Under the pieces are notes generated by a model. The model made no database searches. It was given only the letters and a program-made list of their open reading frames with translations, and was not told where the DNA came from. A stretch of 64,000 nucleotides of DNA from Siderastrea siderea (Eukaryota > Cnidaria > Anthozoa > Scleractinia > Rhizangiidae): assembly GCA_964030785.1 (NCBI GenBank), contig OZ034975.1, positions 16,719,642 through 16,783,641 on the forward strand, written 5' to 3'. Both the position numbers and the translations under genes were made by a program. This document shows, one piece after another, positions 13,101-26,200 of the stretch (position 1 is the stretch's first letter; each line of letters starts with the position of its first letter).

Positions 13101-16100
13101 TGCATCACTAGCCTTCTTTAACAAGCCTGGTTTCCCATCAGATTCTCATTTTTTCGCACATGAAGTGCAAGCAATTTTTATTTTATATAATTATATTATT
13201 CTTCCTTGTTAACCCTTTAAGCTTCAATAGTGACAAGCATCTAATTTCTCCTTAGAATATAACTACTTGATCAAACATATAGGACATGAGAGTAAAGATG
13301 ATGATCACCAAAGAAGTAATGTCTTGATGTTTATGCAAATTCTCCCAACTAGTATCATAAGAAACATATGAAGAACAGTAAGGAGAACATGCATGTTGAT
13401 ATTGGGGCTTAAAGGGTTAAGTCTTCAGCTAGCTGGTCATACCTTCTTCCTCATTCTCTCCTTCTTCTACAGTCCCTTCACTTGAGGGTTGAATGCCAAG
13501 CCTGACATCTTGTTCTCGTTGCCGTGTATAGTGTACAACAGTCTTGAGAGGATCTTTGTCAGGTGCTACCGGATTTTCTATGAAGCTGTTACCTGATGTG
13601 TCATCTAGGATAAGTGTAAACTTCATTTCCCCTTCGCGACATTTTGTAAGCTGTGATATGATGTGATCAATCTTGGTAGCAGTTGCAGGGTCAACAATCT
13701 GTAAAGAGAAATACCAAATCAAATGGCAGCTTAAAGTGCAGATTAAATGACGTACAAGGGGGATGGGGGGGGGATGCCCCCTTTAAGAGCCACTGCCCCC
13801 CTACCTTTAAGAGCCACTGAGGACTTTCTATTAGTACCAGTGAGCCGTTCAGCGACGGTACACAGAACTCACTAGTTTTCAGGTTTATTCCGCAGCTAAA
13901 ACTCACTAAATAACTCACAGTATGCTCACAGTTCAACTCGCTGCATCGTCTCTCCAGTTTCCGAGAGAGTCACTACACGTGCTCATGACCATATTTGGTT
14001 ATACATTTGATTGTCGCAAACTATGGGGGTGGGGGTCCGTAAAAACTCCCGTACACAACTCCCCTAAAAATTGTAGCTCAATTTTTACAATCATGTTACT
14101 CAAAGACAGTTCGATTTGCTTCACGACAGTTCCGTATACTTAATGACAGTCCGATTTACTTGACAACAGTCCGGTTTACACAATGACAGTCCGCTTTATC
14201 AACAATAGTCCAGTTTATCAATCCTCCTCCTCTGCATGCATCTGTTCTCCAATTCTCTTGGCAGCCCTCTGAGCTGCAGTTCTTCTTGGTCTCTGGCTTC
14301 TTAAGTCAACTTGTTGTCTCCTCCCCTCCTGAAGCTCATCAGTATTTTCCACTGCTCGGATTTCCAAAGGGCAAACTAGCTGAAGTGGTCGCTCAATGGT
14401 GTGTCCTTTACGGAACAACGTCACACCTCTCACAACTCCGTCTTTGCCTTGTACAAGACGCACCACCTTTCCTTTCTTCCATTCGCCGTGATTCTTCTCA
14501 TCTCCAACAACTAGTACAATTTCTCCCACTTTAGGTGTGGTTGCGGTTTCCTTGTTCAGCCTGTGGCTTTCCATTAGGCTGTGGACATACTCTCTCTTCC
14601 AGCGTTTCCACACATGGGCCTTGGCATCTTCCAATCGCTTGCTCATCTTCGTCAGCTTCTCTGCTTCAGAATTTTCAATGTCCTCTACTGGATATGCATC
14701 TCGCCCCCACAGGATCACGTTCGGCGTCAGCACTTCTTCCTCTCCTCCCTCTGTTTCAACATACGTCAGGGGTCGATTGTTAAGATTTCTTTCAACATCC
14801 ATGATGACTGATTCAAATGCTTCATAGGAAAGATGTGACCGTCCTAAGGTCTTGTGCATCGCCTTCTTGATCTCCTTGATCAATCTCTCATAGAATCCTC
14901 CCCACCAGGGCGATTTTGCAAGGTTAAACTGCCAACGAATGTTCTCACGTGCTAGATAATCCTGCAGCTTCTCACTTTTCCTGATGGTCTTGATCCAATC
15001 TGCTGTAGTCTTGAATACTTTCGCATTGTCTGAGATGATGATGCGAGGTCTTGTTCGACGTGAGATAAATGCATTGAGTTTCTGCTTGAATTCGTCTGCT
15101 GTTTGGGTCCTTGTTACTTCTAAATGGACTGCTCTGGAGCTTGCACATGTGAAAATAATAAGGTAGCACTTTCCTTGTTCCTTTTTGCCAACCTTGTAAC
15201 TAAAAGGTCCGGCAAAGTCTACTCCGGTCACTTCGAATGGCCTGCTCCCCTCTGTTCTGTATTCTGGCAAAGCACTTGTCGACGGCACTCCGTATGGTCT
15301 GGTGGAGAACACTTTGCAAACATTGCACTTCTTGATAACTTTCTTAACTTTGGCTCTCAACTTCGGTATCCACCAGTTCTCTCTCACACTTGCCATTGTG
15401 TTCGCAGTTCCAAGATGCATGACCTGATTGTGTGTGTGAACAATAAGCTTCTCAGCAAATGGTCCTCCAGGAAGGTACGTTGGCCTGTATCCTTTAATTC
15501 TGCCTTCACACTTGAGAACACCTGTATGTTCATCTCTGACCAACTTCCATCCCGGCGATTGTAGACATGCTTCGTCTGCTTTCTGGACTCGCTTTACCCA
15601 GCAGTTTCTCGCAGTCGTGATTTCCTCGGTTACTAATGGCCCTGCTGTTTTCTTTAACTTGTTTCTTCTCGCCTTGCAATTGCTGACGAACCTCAAAACC
15701 CATGCTGTTACTCTCAATGTCCGCCAGTAGGTACTTCTCTCGAGCAATGCATCCCACTCATCCAACTTGTGCTCATCTGTGCGAAGAACTGCCTCTTGGG
15801 TGGCCCTGAACTCCTCATCTGTCTCTTTGTTGTTGTTCAGCCTTGGTTGCTGTGGCCACTGTCTCTCATCCAAGAGCCAATCTGGACCAGTAAACCAGTT
15901 TCCTTTCTCCATCTTCACAATCGTCGCCCCTCTACTTCCAAGGTCTGCTAGATTTATTTCTGATGGGCAGTACTTCCAAGTGATGTTGATTGGACCAGTG
16001 GTTTCTGCTATCTTCTTCACTCTATTTGCCACAAACACCTTCCAACCTTTCCCAGGATTGGTTATCCAATACAACGCCACCATGCTGTCCATCCAAATGG

Positions 16101-19100
16101 TGGTAGATTTGATGGGCCATCGCTGAAGAGCAGTGCTAAGGTTCTTCGCCATATTCGCTGCCATATGACCGCTCACAAGCTCCAGTCTAGCTATTGAAGT
16201 GTTTCTCTTTGAGATTCGTGATTTTGATGTGAGCAGCCCTTTAGCCACACCTGTCACCTGCTCCACAACCGCAATAGCCACTGCACAGCATGCTAGAATG
16301 CTTGCATCTGCGAAAATATGCAAATGGACTGCTTCCATCTCTCCAATTGAGGTAGCAACACTTCTAGGAATTCTGACATCTTTAAGCTGCTTTGTCCACT
16401 TGAGCCATCGATTCTTCAAATGAGTAGAAACTTCTGCATTCCAACCCTTCTTTTCATCACAAGTCTCACGGTAGATGTGCTTTCCTTCAGCCATAGTGGG
16501 TGAGATTATCCCGAGTGGGTCATACACAGTTCCTAAGTAACTGAGGATAGTTCGTTTAGTCACTGGCTGATCGTGTGGGAAAGGCTTTGCAGGCAGCTCC
16601 AATGTATCATCTTCTTTGTTCCATGTATGTCCTAGAATCTTGCTAGGGTTTGGCATGCTTTCACTCTCAAGACTTTTAACATTCGATTCCCACTTATGAA
16701 CTGGAAACTTAGCCGACTCAAGTATGACAGTGCTCTCTTCTTTGAACTGCACAAGCTTCTCATTATCGCTTCCCGTTTGCATTAGATTGTCAACATAAGT
16801 GTTCTCCTTGAGTGCGCTCACGGTATCTGAGAACTCTGGCCCTTGCTGTTCAAAGTGATGCTGCAGAGTGGCTCCCAATAAGAAGGGGCTCGCTTCAACT
16901 CCAAATGGTACACGTGTAAATCTTAGATGCTTCTCTTCTCCCTTGACATTGAACAGGAATCTGAATGAATCTCTGTCTTCCTCTTTCACACTAATCTGCA
17001 GAAACGCCTTCTCAATGTCACCCAGAAGTAGATTTGTGGACATTCGCGCTCTAACCATTATGTCCCAGAGGAGTGGCTGTAATGGGGGCCCAGTAAACAT
17101 GCAGTCATTGATGCTGTTGGCCAATGGGTGTGGCTTAGCACTCGCGTCAAACACCATGCGCACCTTCGTGGTAACTGCACTTTGCTTTACAACTGGTTTA
17201 TGTGGCATGTAGAATACTCGTTCTCCGGTTGGATTCTGAGGAGCTTCTTCTATTACGCCTGCTTTGAGCTGCTCTTCGATGATGCCACCATATTCTTCTC
17301 TCAACTTCTCATTTCTCAACAATTTTCTCTCCACATTCTCAAGACGCTTTCTGCTAAGTGTCTCATTTGTGTTCAATAACATTGTTCCAGGAATCCATGG
17401 AAAACTGACCTCATACCTTCCATCCTCTCTTCTCACTACACTCTCCTTGAAGTCACGCAGGACGTCCAGCTGGTCATTCTCACCCCGATCCTCAACCCCC
17501 AGTACATCTAAACTGTAAAGTTTCTCATAGTCATTAACCTCTCTCAAGTACATGCAGGTGCTGCCACTCCCATATTCATCTCCACCATGAACCACCCAAC
17601 CAAACGATGTCTCTTCCACTAGGGGGTCTCCTCGCTTCCCTTTGAACACTCTCTCTGTCCTTATTCTGCTGTAAATGCTATCTCCAAGAATGAGATGTAT
17701 CTGGTGTTCTCCCGTAGATGTCATGTAGAACCTCTTGTCTTGTGTATGCGAGTACTTCAGTTTCAGTTGGTTCATGTCTGGCCTTCTCACTGTGGTAAAG
17801 TCCACTAACTTTGAGCCAGTGAATTCAATTTCTTCACATGATTTTCCGTCCAGCGATTCAATGCGGGTGTCAAAGATTGGCATGGACTGGACTTTGGTTC
17901 CATTGACCGTCAAAATTTCACGGGTCTCATGACGAGTTGGCTTCAACTTTAACATCTTGACTGCTTCACGAGAGATAAAATTGCGTGCAGATCCTGTGTC
18001 CAGGTAGGCCCAAAGAACCTGTCCTTCGATGCTCACAGGAATTATGGCGGGTAGTACTCTCTCCTCTGCATAATTAGTGTAGCCAGTCAGCGAAACCCCA
18101 TTCACACTGCTGCTTTCTCTCTCTTCTCTGTCGCATATGCTAGTATGATGCTTGTGTTTGCACTTAAGGCACCCACGCCTCTGGCACTGGTCTGCCCTGT
18201 GGTTTGCACGCCCACAGTTAAAGCATAAATTGTGATCCACAAAGAACTTCTTCCTGTTCGCCAACCCTGTTACCACGGTACAGTTTCCACTCCAGTGATC
18301 ATGCTTTCGGCAGAAAAGGCAATAAGGTGACCGATTATCTCTTGGCTTCTGTGTGAAGAGGTGTTTCTCACATTTGCTATTTTCTACGTGATTTCTCCTG
18401 AGCCACTTTTGCAAAGCGTCAATTAAATGTTCCATAGACCACTCCTCCCAATTCTCATCAACTCGTACTAGGTCTGGTTTGACGTGCGGCAGTTTGTTGA
18501 TCGTATTCATTACAAACCCTTGTAATTTCTCAGCTCCTTCAAGGGTTTGGAGAGCGTCATAGTTATTACTCAGTCTCTCGTAAAACTCTTGTATTTTGAA
18601 ATAATTCGTTCCTTTGACCAGAGGTAGGTTGATAATTTCGTCTATGTGAGTATTGATGACGACTTTAGTTTGACCGAATTCTTTTTTAAGTCGTTCCCAT
18701 GCCGTCTTATAACCCATACTGCCAGGTTTCAGGTTTGCAATTCGGTCTCTCACCTTCGGCCCGACAGATTCTAGCAGATAGCCGAATTTCTCTTCGTCAG
18801 AAATTGACTTGGCATCAACTTGAGTTAGGAACATGTTTTCAAATCTCACCCAGTCGCCAGCAGTACCTTTGAACGGTGTCATCTTAAGTTTCGGCAGTTT
18901 AGTCGTACTGGAAACGGCGGTTTTCTCCATTTCTAATTTCTTCTCCGCTACCCGCAATTCTGCTTCGAGCTTTTCCTTCCATAACTCACGCTCGTGGTTC
19001 TGTTGTCTTTCACGGAGCTCGCATAGTCGCCGCTCGTCCTCCATCTGTTGTTCCCGTTTCAAATCTTCTTTTCGCCGCTCAATTTCCTCTTCTCTTTCGC

Positions 19101-22100
19101 TCAGACACTTTCCAAGCCTCTCCTTGTCGATAACAAACGCTGCATATTTGGATTTGGTGTCTTTCTTCCACTGTCTCACAGAACGAGATGTCACTCCTCG
19201 CTCGATTTTCAACTCTTCTGTCTGTGAAATAAGATCCGATAGTTTCGCGATAATTTTCTCGGCTCGTTTGTTGGCGATATCCATCTCAGCAAAGTCCCCG
19301 AGTTCAATTAGTTCTCCTGTCTCCTCCAAGAAGTATTTCAGCTTGTTAATTTCTTTGTCAATCTCTCGAACGAGACGTTGTTCGTCTTCGCTGGGGCTGG
19401 TTTCTCCTTCGCCGTCGCTCATGTTTGTTTTGCTTCTTGTTTAGCCCGGTTGTTTTGATCCTGGTCGTTTGTATCCCGGTCCCGGCACCAAAAGTGAGCC
19501 GTTCAGCGACGGTACACAGAACTCACTAGTTTTCAGGTTTATTCCGCAGCTAAAACTCACTAAATAACTCACAGTATGCTCACAGTTCAACTCGCTGCAT
19601 CGTCTCTCCAGTTTCCGAGAGAGTCACTACACGTGCTCATGACCATATTTGGTTATACATTTGATTGTCGCAAACTATGGGGGTGGGGGTCCGTAAAAAC
19701 TCCCGTACACCAGTACCAGTTTCAGTTGCTATACATGTTAATCTCTTTTGGCATCCTAAGTACCATGAGATGGATGACGAATGGTCTTACAGGGTGATAA
19801 ATGGTCTTACATGTACAAAAATTTAGGGTCTCCCAAAATTTCAGCTGAATTGTAAGCGTCTCGGAGTCTCAAATTTTCAGCGGAACAGTCTTAAAGTCTC
19901 AATTTTATCAACCTAGCCATCTCAGGATCTCGATCTTTTTGCGAGACCTCACCTAGAGTCTTGACTTTTAATAAGGCTATAATACAGTGGAATCCCGATT
20001 TGACGAAGTGCCAAAAGACTGGGGAAAGTGTTCGTTTATCAAGGGTTTGTTATATTGAGGTTCTTCGCCATATATTATGCTATTACTGGGCTGAAAAATA
20101 TCCTTTGTTATACCAGGACTTTGTTATATAGAGGTCTGTTAAATTGAGGTTCCACTATACAAATGAAATGAATCCCAAATTTCTGATATGCTTTATATAG
20201 TAGCATCATTCTTTAGTTGACCGAAACTGATCTGAAAGTCTAGGGTTCAAATTTTTATGTCCTCAAAAGGTTTGGGTTTGCATTTTAGAAAACTGAAAGG
20301 GTCTCAGGCTCGCAGAAGAAAACAATCATCTTGCCGTCTCACAAAGTCTCGAATTTACCATTTGCCACCCCTCATGAGGTCAAGATGTTTGAACTTGAGT
20401 TTGACACCTTTTTTGAGTGAAAAGCATAAAATGCTGATGTAGGTAAGAAAATGAATTTCAGGTCAAAATGATTGTAATTAGTTTGTCATGAAATCATTTT
20501 GACCTGAAATTCCTGTTAACCTACAACACTGACACAAAGCAGCAGAGTATTTCATTATACCATATTCGACATGCCTATGACATAGCACAAAAAACTTTCA
20601 ATCTCTGCCATTTTTGATAAATTATAATGTTTGGTAACAACAAAATAGCAGCCATTTTGGATACAATTACAGGTTGCAAGCAAGACAATAAACTGCAATA
20701 TTCACCTCGTCTGGCAGAGCACCTTCACAGACTATCAACAGTTTTCAGAATGCAATTTGAAAATTATTGACATTTTCCTTTACATACCTTTCTAACTGGT
20801 TGACCCTCCTCCAAGCCCGTAATAGCCCTTTCCAAAAGCCCCTCAATGGTATTAAGTTCTGAAAAATAAATTCAACAGATCAGTTTTAAGTACCGCATCT
20901 CAAATTTCTTGTTGCTGAGAATTATATTGCAAAATATTCATATTTATGTGCACTTTTTCTAAAGAGGTCTTGCTTTGGGTTTAAAATGACTAGATGCAAC
21001 CAACCAGAGAGTGTTTCATTGGCTAATAATGACTATCCAACCAAGGTTGTGAGTTCTCAGATGAAAAGAGGTGAAATTCCCCCAAGGGGGGGGGGATGAG
21101 GGGAGATACAAAGGTCTTTTTTGCATTTAGTGATCTGCGCATTTTTTGGGTTGGAAGTTTCCTAGTGGATCTTTTATGGGTAGAAAGATTTTGGCAAGAC
21201 ATTTTTCAGGCTTGATAAAAAATGTGCATACCTCAGGGTCTTAATTTTCTGTCAAATAATATTGCATAAGTTTATTTTGTTTGCAAACTGAGAAGGGTAA
21301 TTATTTTCTATGCTGCTGAACCTTTCTTGGCTTCAGTTTTCATAGTCAAATGAGACTTTTGCCTGTGTTACCCCCCCCCCCCAATGGCGCAATGGCAGGC
21401 TTGTATTAAAAACTACAAATAAAGTTGTGAAACTCTGTTTATGCTTTCGCACTTGTGAAGGTTTGGACAGCCAGATGATCCTCTGTTCATTGCTGTACAT
21501 TTTCGGACATTTGTGCTAATTTTTTTTCTGCGCATCCTTACAGCATGCAATTCACATCACACTATCATTAATCAAGAACAAATGTGGACAAATACAGCTC
21601 TAGGGCGGGCTGGGCATTGTAAAATGCATGGACTCTCCTCTCTCAAATGCATGGTGACCCCTGAGTTTCTTTAAACAGAGGATTATTTTTTTTAAACTGC
21701 AGTTCTGAAGGTACATGGAAGGATATGGGTACTGTGCACATGTCAGCTGATTCAATTTTCAGTGGGAAATTTACCACTCTCATACTATTTCTTGATGTCA
21801 ACTGTACATTACCTCCTTTCTGGGAAAAAGCAGGACTCTCAAATTCCAATTCTGGGATTGTGAATGATGCCGCATCTGATTTGACAACTTGTCTGTTTAA
21901 ATCCTGTAAAATGGATTCTTTTTTATAAATATAAAGTTTTGACCTCAGTCACACTCATTGTTTTCACTGCTTGTTCATCTTTATGAATACATGTAAATCA
22001 GGATGGTTGCCACCGGAGATTGTTTTTGAAAATTACATGACTTTCCCTGATAAAAATTACATATTTTTATTACCAAAAAATACAAGTAACAGACAGTTGC

Positions 22101-23044
22101 AGCATCCAATCTCTCAATCCTTATAGCCATACTCACCATCCATTTTAGTACTGGACAATGTTGTCATTCACACTTGCCAGCGTGTGCTTTAATACAAACA
22201 CTCTTTGAATTTTTCCTTGCAAAGAAATAACTCAGTGTAATACTTGGTGCATCTTGGAAATTTTGATGAAAAATTTTGCCTTAAAAGACAGAGTATTTTG
22301 CCATTTCAATCACTGCTTTACGTTTTGAAGAACCGAAGATATCTCTTTTAATGTTTGCGGTGATGACTGAAAATGTTGTCATTTATTCACCCGAGTGTGC
22401 TTTAAAAGAAACACTCTCTGGACTCTTGCTTGCAAATAACTGATTAGGAGAGAAGATTGTTTAGTTTCAATGGTGAGCAAGTTACATGTTGTCTTCACAA
22501 GTTGATTTCATTCAGTAATACACTTCTGCATATGATCCTGTCACAACCTTTATCATTTTGTTGGTTTCTTAGGTCTGCATTTACAAAAGTGGTTATTGTT
22601 CTTTCTTCAAGGAATTGATCGTTTTCTCAAAAATTGAATTCAGTATGCATGATTGAGAATGTTCCGCTTTGGCAAATCTCTGGAGAATCGAGTATGGTGA
22701 ATCAAGAATCGAGTATGGAGAATCGAGTCTTGATTCTCAATCCTTGCGAGTGTCAACTTACATTTGTGCGGTACTGTAAGTCGCTGGCTACAATTTGCCC
22801 ACCTCAATTCAACTATGCTCTAACAGTGGTGAAGAAAATTTGCCCTCAAAATGAGTCCATCCAATAACTACTTAATATTATTATATATTAATTATGTACT
22901 TCCTCAATCCTGAAAAACGTCCAAAAAGATCTCATAATTCACCAAGTGTACAAACCCAAAATTTTTGTGCAAGATTGGTCAGCTATGATTTGTCTGCCAT
23001 GATTCCCCTGTAATGATTTGTCCATATTCAGTTATAATAATAAC

Positions 23045-23085
<41 letters not shown>

Positions 23086-23155
23086 CAACAACAATGGTCC
23101 ATGATGAATGTAGTCAAAAAGAGCTACTCTCTAGAAAAGTCATCAATAAACCGTT

Positions 23156-23224
<69 letters not shown>

Positions 23225-26200
23225 TAGCATTTACTATATTATACACGTGGACTCATTTTTTAAACCCTTTCACTCCCAAGAGTTCGTAAAATCAAAATTT
23301 AAGATCAATCCCAAATTTTATTTTGTATAATGGTAAAATATAAATACTACCATGTGAAAGTTCTGTTGAAGAGGTTTCATTTGAATGGTCACACCGTATG
23401 ATTTCATCCACAGACTCAGAAGTTAGAATTACCTTTAATGTCTCGATAGCTGACTCAGGGAGTGAAAGGGTTAAGCAAATTTCCCTGACCGTTGCCTGTT
23501 CATGAGTAAATCATACCTAGCAAAATAATCATGTTTGGAAACAGTAAAATTGGCTGAGAGCATTTGATAGTAAAAGTACACTGTAGTCAAGACAGTAGCA
23601 ATGATAAATAAATTCTCCAAACGAAAGCAACACTTTTTTTTAATTTCACAGACACACCTTGACAATACATCCATCATCGTCAGCATATTGGAATGGAAAT
23701 CCATGTTGAATTATTCAGCATGCATGGCTAAAAATATAACATAATTATATCAAGTACTCAGTAGGTACTTAGTATGTTACATAATTAATGCAACATATTC
23801 ATTTTAAGCCACATGCATGTTCAGTGTTCTCCCTGTTTTTCAGGGCAACAGGTAAGTCAGTTTTTCAGACCGGTTAAGCAGCTCTGTTGAAAATTCTTTT
23901 CTACCTGAAGCAGAAGTGTCATCATGAGACCCGGCAGCCTAGTACCCAGGCATTCTAATCTCGTTCACACGACTTGGCGCGAAATTTTGTGATGTCGCAC
24001 CAAGTCGAGTCGAGTGAGCGGGGGGAGAACGCCTGGGTACTAGGCTGGAGACCCGGATTGTTGCCCATGACATTAGGCTCCCACACTTCTCGAAAACCCT
24101 TCAAAACAAACGTTTGACGTTTTACGATTCCTGTTTCAAGGAACGTACAACATTCAGCTACTAAACCTGGAGAAAAAAAGGCTTACAGACACCTTAAAAA
24201 AGTATGGAGAAACGCCAAGAAGATAAGACTTAAACACGTTACAAAACTAAGGCACAAACGAAGAACTTTGAGGAGAAGATAATACTAATGGCACCTCACA
24301 AACAAACCAACATACGGATAAACGTCGAGAAGATAACAATATCTAACAACAGTGCTAACGTACGGGGAAATGTCAAGGAGGTACAACAAAATGTTTATTC
24401 AGCCTTCAGAACAAAAAGAATTATTAGTCTAATGGCAGTCAATTTGTATATGTAATGATTCGCATGAGGCTGGCGAGTAGAATTAAGGATAAATTTTCAC
24501 AATACAAGTAACTAACATCACCTCATGAATATACTAACACACGGACAAGACTAACATTGATGAGTATACTGTCACATGGTAAGTGTCGAGAAGACCAATA
24601 CCTTAGGTACGGAGAAATCATAGTAAAAAGATACGACTAACATCTTACGAAGGTAGAAAGTGTGGAAAAATGTCAAAAAGATGAGACTATTACCTACAGA
24701 ACTTGGAAACATCGAGATGATAAGACATTTTTGTCTAATATCTTACGAATGCATGGACACAATGAAACAAGACAAGACTTACATGGTACGTAGTACGACT
24801 GACAAAAACCTTTTCATAATTGCATCTGACAGTATCTCTTTCCATAATCCAATTTCTAATCCACGCCTTAGTATGTAGTTCTAACCGGTAACAAGCGGTG
24901 CTACAAGCGGTACATTTTACCGGTTACTGCCTGATAAGGAGAACACTGACGTTATATAATTCAACATGGATTTTATTTCTGTTACAAGCTAAGACAAACA
25001 TTCGCCAAAAAATGTCTGTAAAATTAAAAAAAAATTGGTTTTATTTTTGAAAATTATAATTTTATTGTACATTCAAGTACCTTTGTTGATGAAATTGACA
25101 GTGTTATAGTACAACCCTTGTCTTGTATCTTTCCTGCTGATTGGACCTCATTGTTAGTGAAGCCGCAGTGAGGGCATTCAAATGACATAACAACAATGTC
25201 TTTGAAGAATGGAATTCTTGTAAGAAGCATTCTAGTAACCCCCTAAGAAAATAATGACTCGTATCAGTAAAAAATGAAAAAACTTGGGGTAAATAGTTTA
25301 GTACTGCCTTACAGCTTAGTTACCCGAATTCCTGCCTTGGAGTGGGTATGCCATCCATGAAATACATGCTAACAAAACGACATATCAGTTCACCTTTGTT
25401 GATCTACTTTCCTCAAGATGGCACTGTGGTACTCTAGCCTGCACGCAAGGGAAATAGGAGATGTCTGCACACAGGCCATGGTGCTCTAGATCTTAGAGTG
25501 TATAAAGTCTAAGTCCTGAGTTTCTATAATTATATGCTCGGGCTTTAGAGATCATCTTCAGCATGAGAAATTCAAAAAAAGAAAGAGTATGATGGCTGTT
25601 TTTTCTTCGAGTAGCATCCTTAAGCGGATTTCCCTCCTTTGAAGTGCAATCTGGTGTAAGTTTTTCCCCATTTGGACAGAATTAAAGTGATATGGACGCC
25701 AAAGGAACAGACCGAAGTGTCCGCATTATTGGAGGGCTGTAGTGCGGACATGTTCGACTGTAATGTACCGGTCAAATTGAAGCTTCAACTTCCTCCCCCT
25801 TGGGCATACCATGGGCATTTGACTGTGCATCGTGCCTGGGGAGGGGGGAATTTGAACGTTGCCTTAGAAGGGTGGGGAATTTGAACCAGATTTATGTCTC
25901 TTTCTAGTGTAATGCGCCCGTGAGTTTTTTTCAGTTTTTACAGGATTTGACGGATTTTAAAATAGAATTTTGCCTTTGTTTGCGAAAAACTCTTTCAAAA
26001 GGACCTTTAAAAGAAGTTTGAAGGTGTCATAATGGCAGATTTCTCTCTGAAAAGCATGTTATTGAACAGTTTTATTAAGACGAAATTGTGTGGTTCCAAA
26101 AGATATCCATCCCCCCCCCCCCCACAGAAGGTCACTGGAAATTCCAAGGGGGAGGGGGGTTCAAGGGTAGAAATTTCCAAGGGGAGTGGGGGGTTCATGG

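Larger units (their letters stand above)
13841..19709 (-). mobile_element. Complete BEL/Pao LTR retrotransposon
   Basis: 5869 bp: two 215-bp LTRs identical by eye, a primer-binding site, one intact polyprotein ORF, a short purine run before the 3' LTR, and CCAG flanking both ends (4-bp target duplication, or ACCAG if the last LTR base is counted out). It sits in ZPR1 intron 4 in the same orientation as ZPR1. Identical LTRs imply very recent insertion. Confidence 0.96.

Noticed and set aside
14286..19444. Many plus-strand ORFs of 60-203 codons
   Set aside because: Shadows of the intact BEL polyprotein on the opposite strand.
23036..23222. Possible CRISPR-like or regulatory array
   Set aside because: Plain AAT microsatellites.
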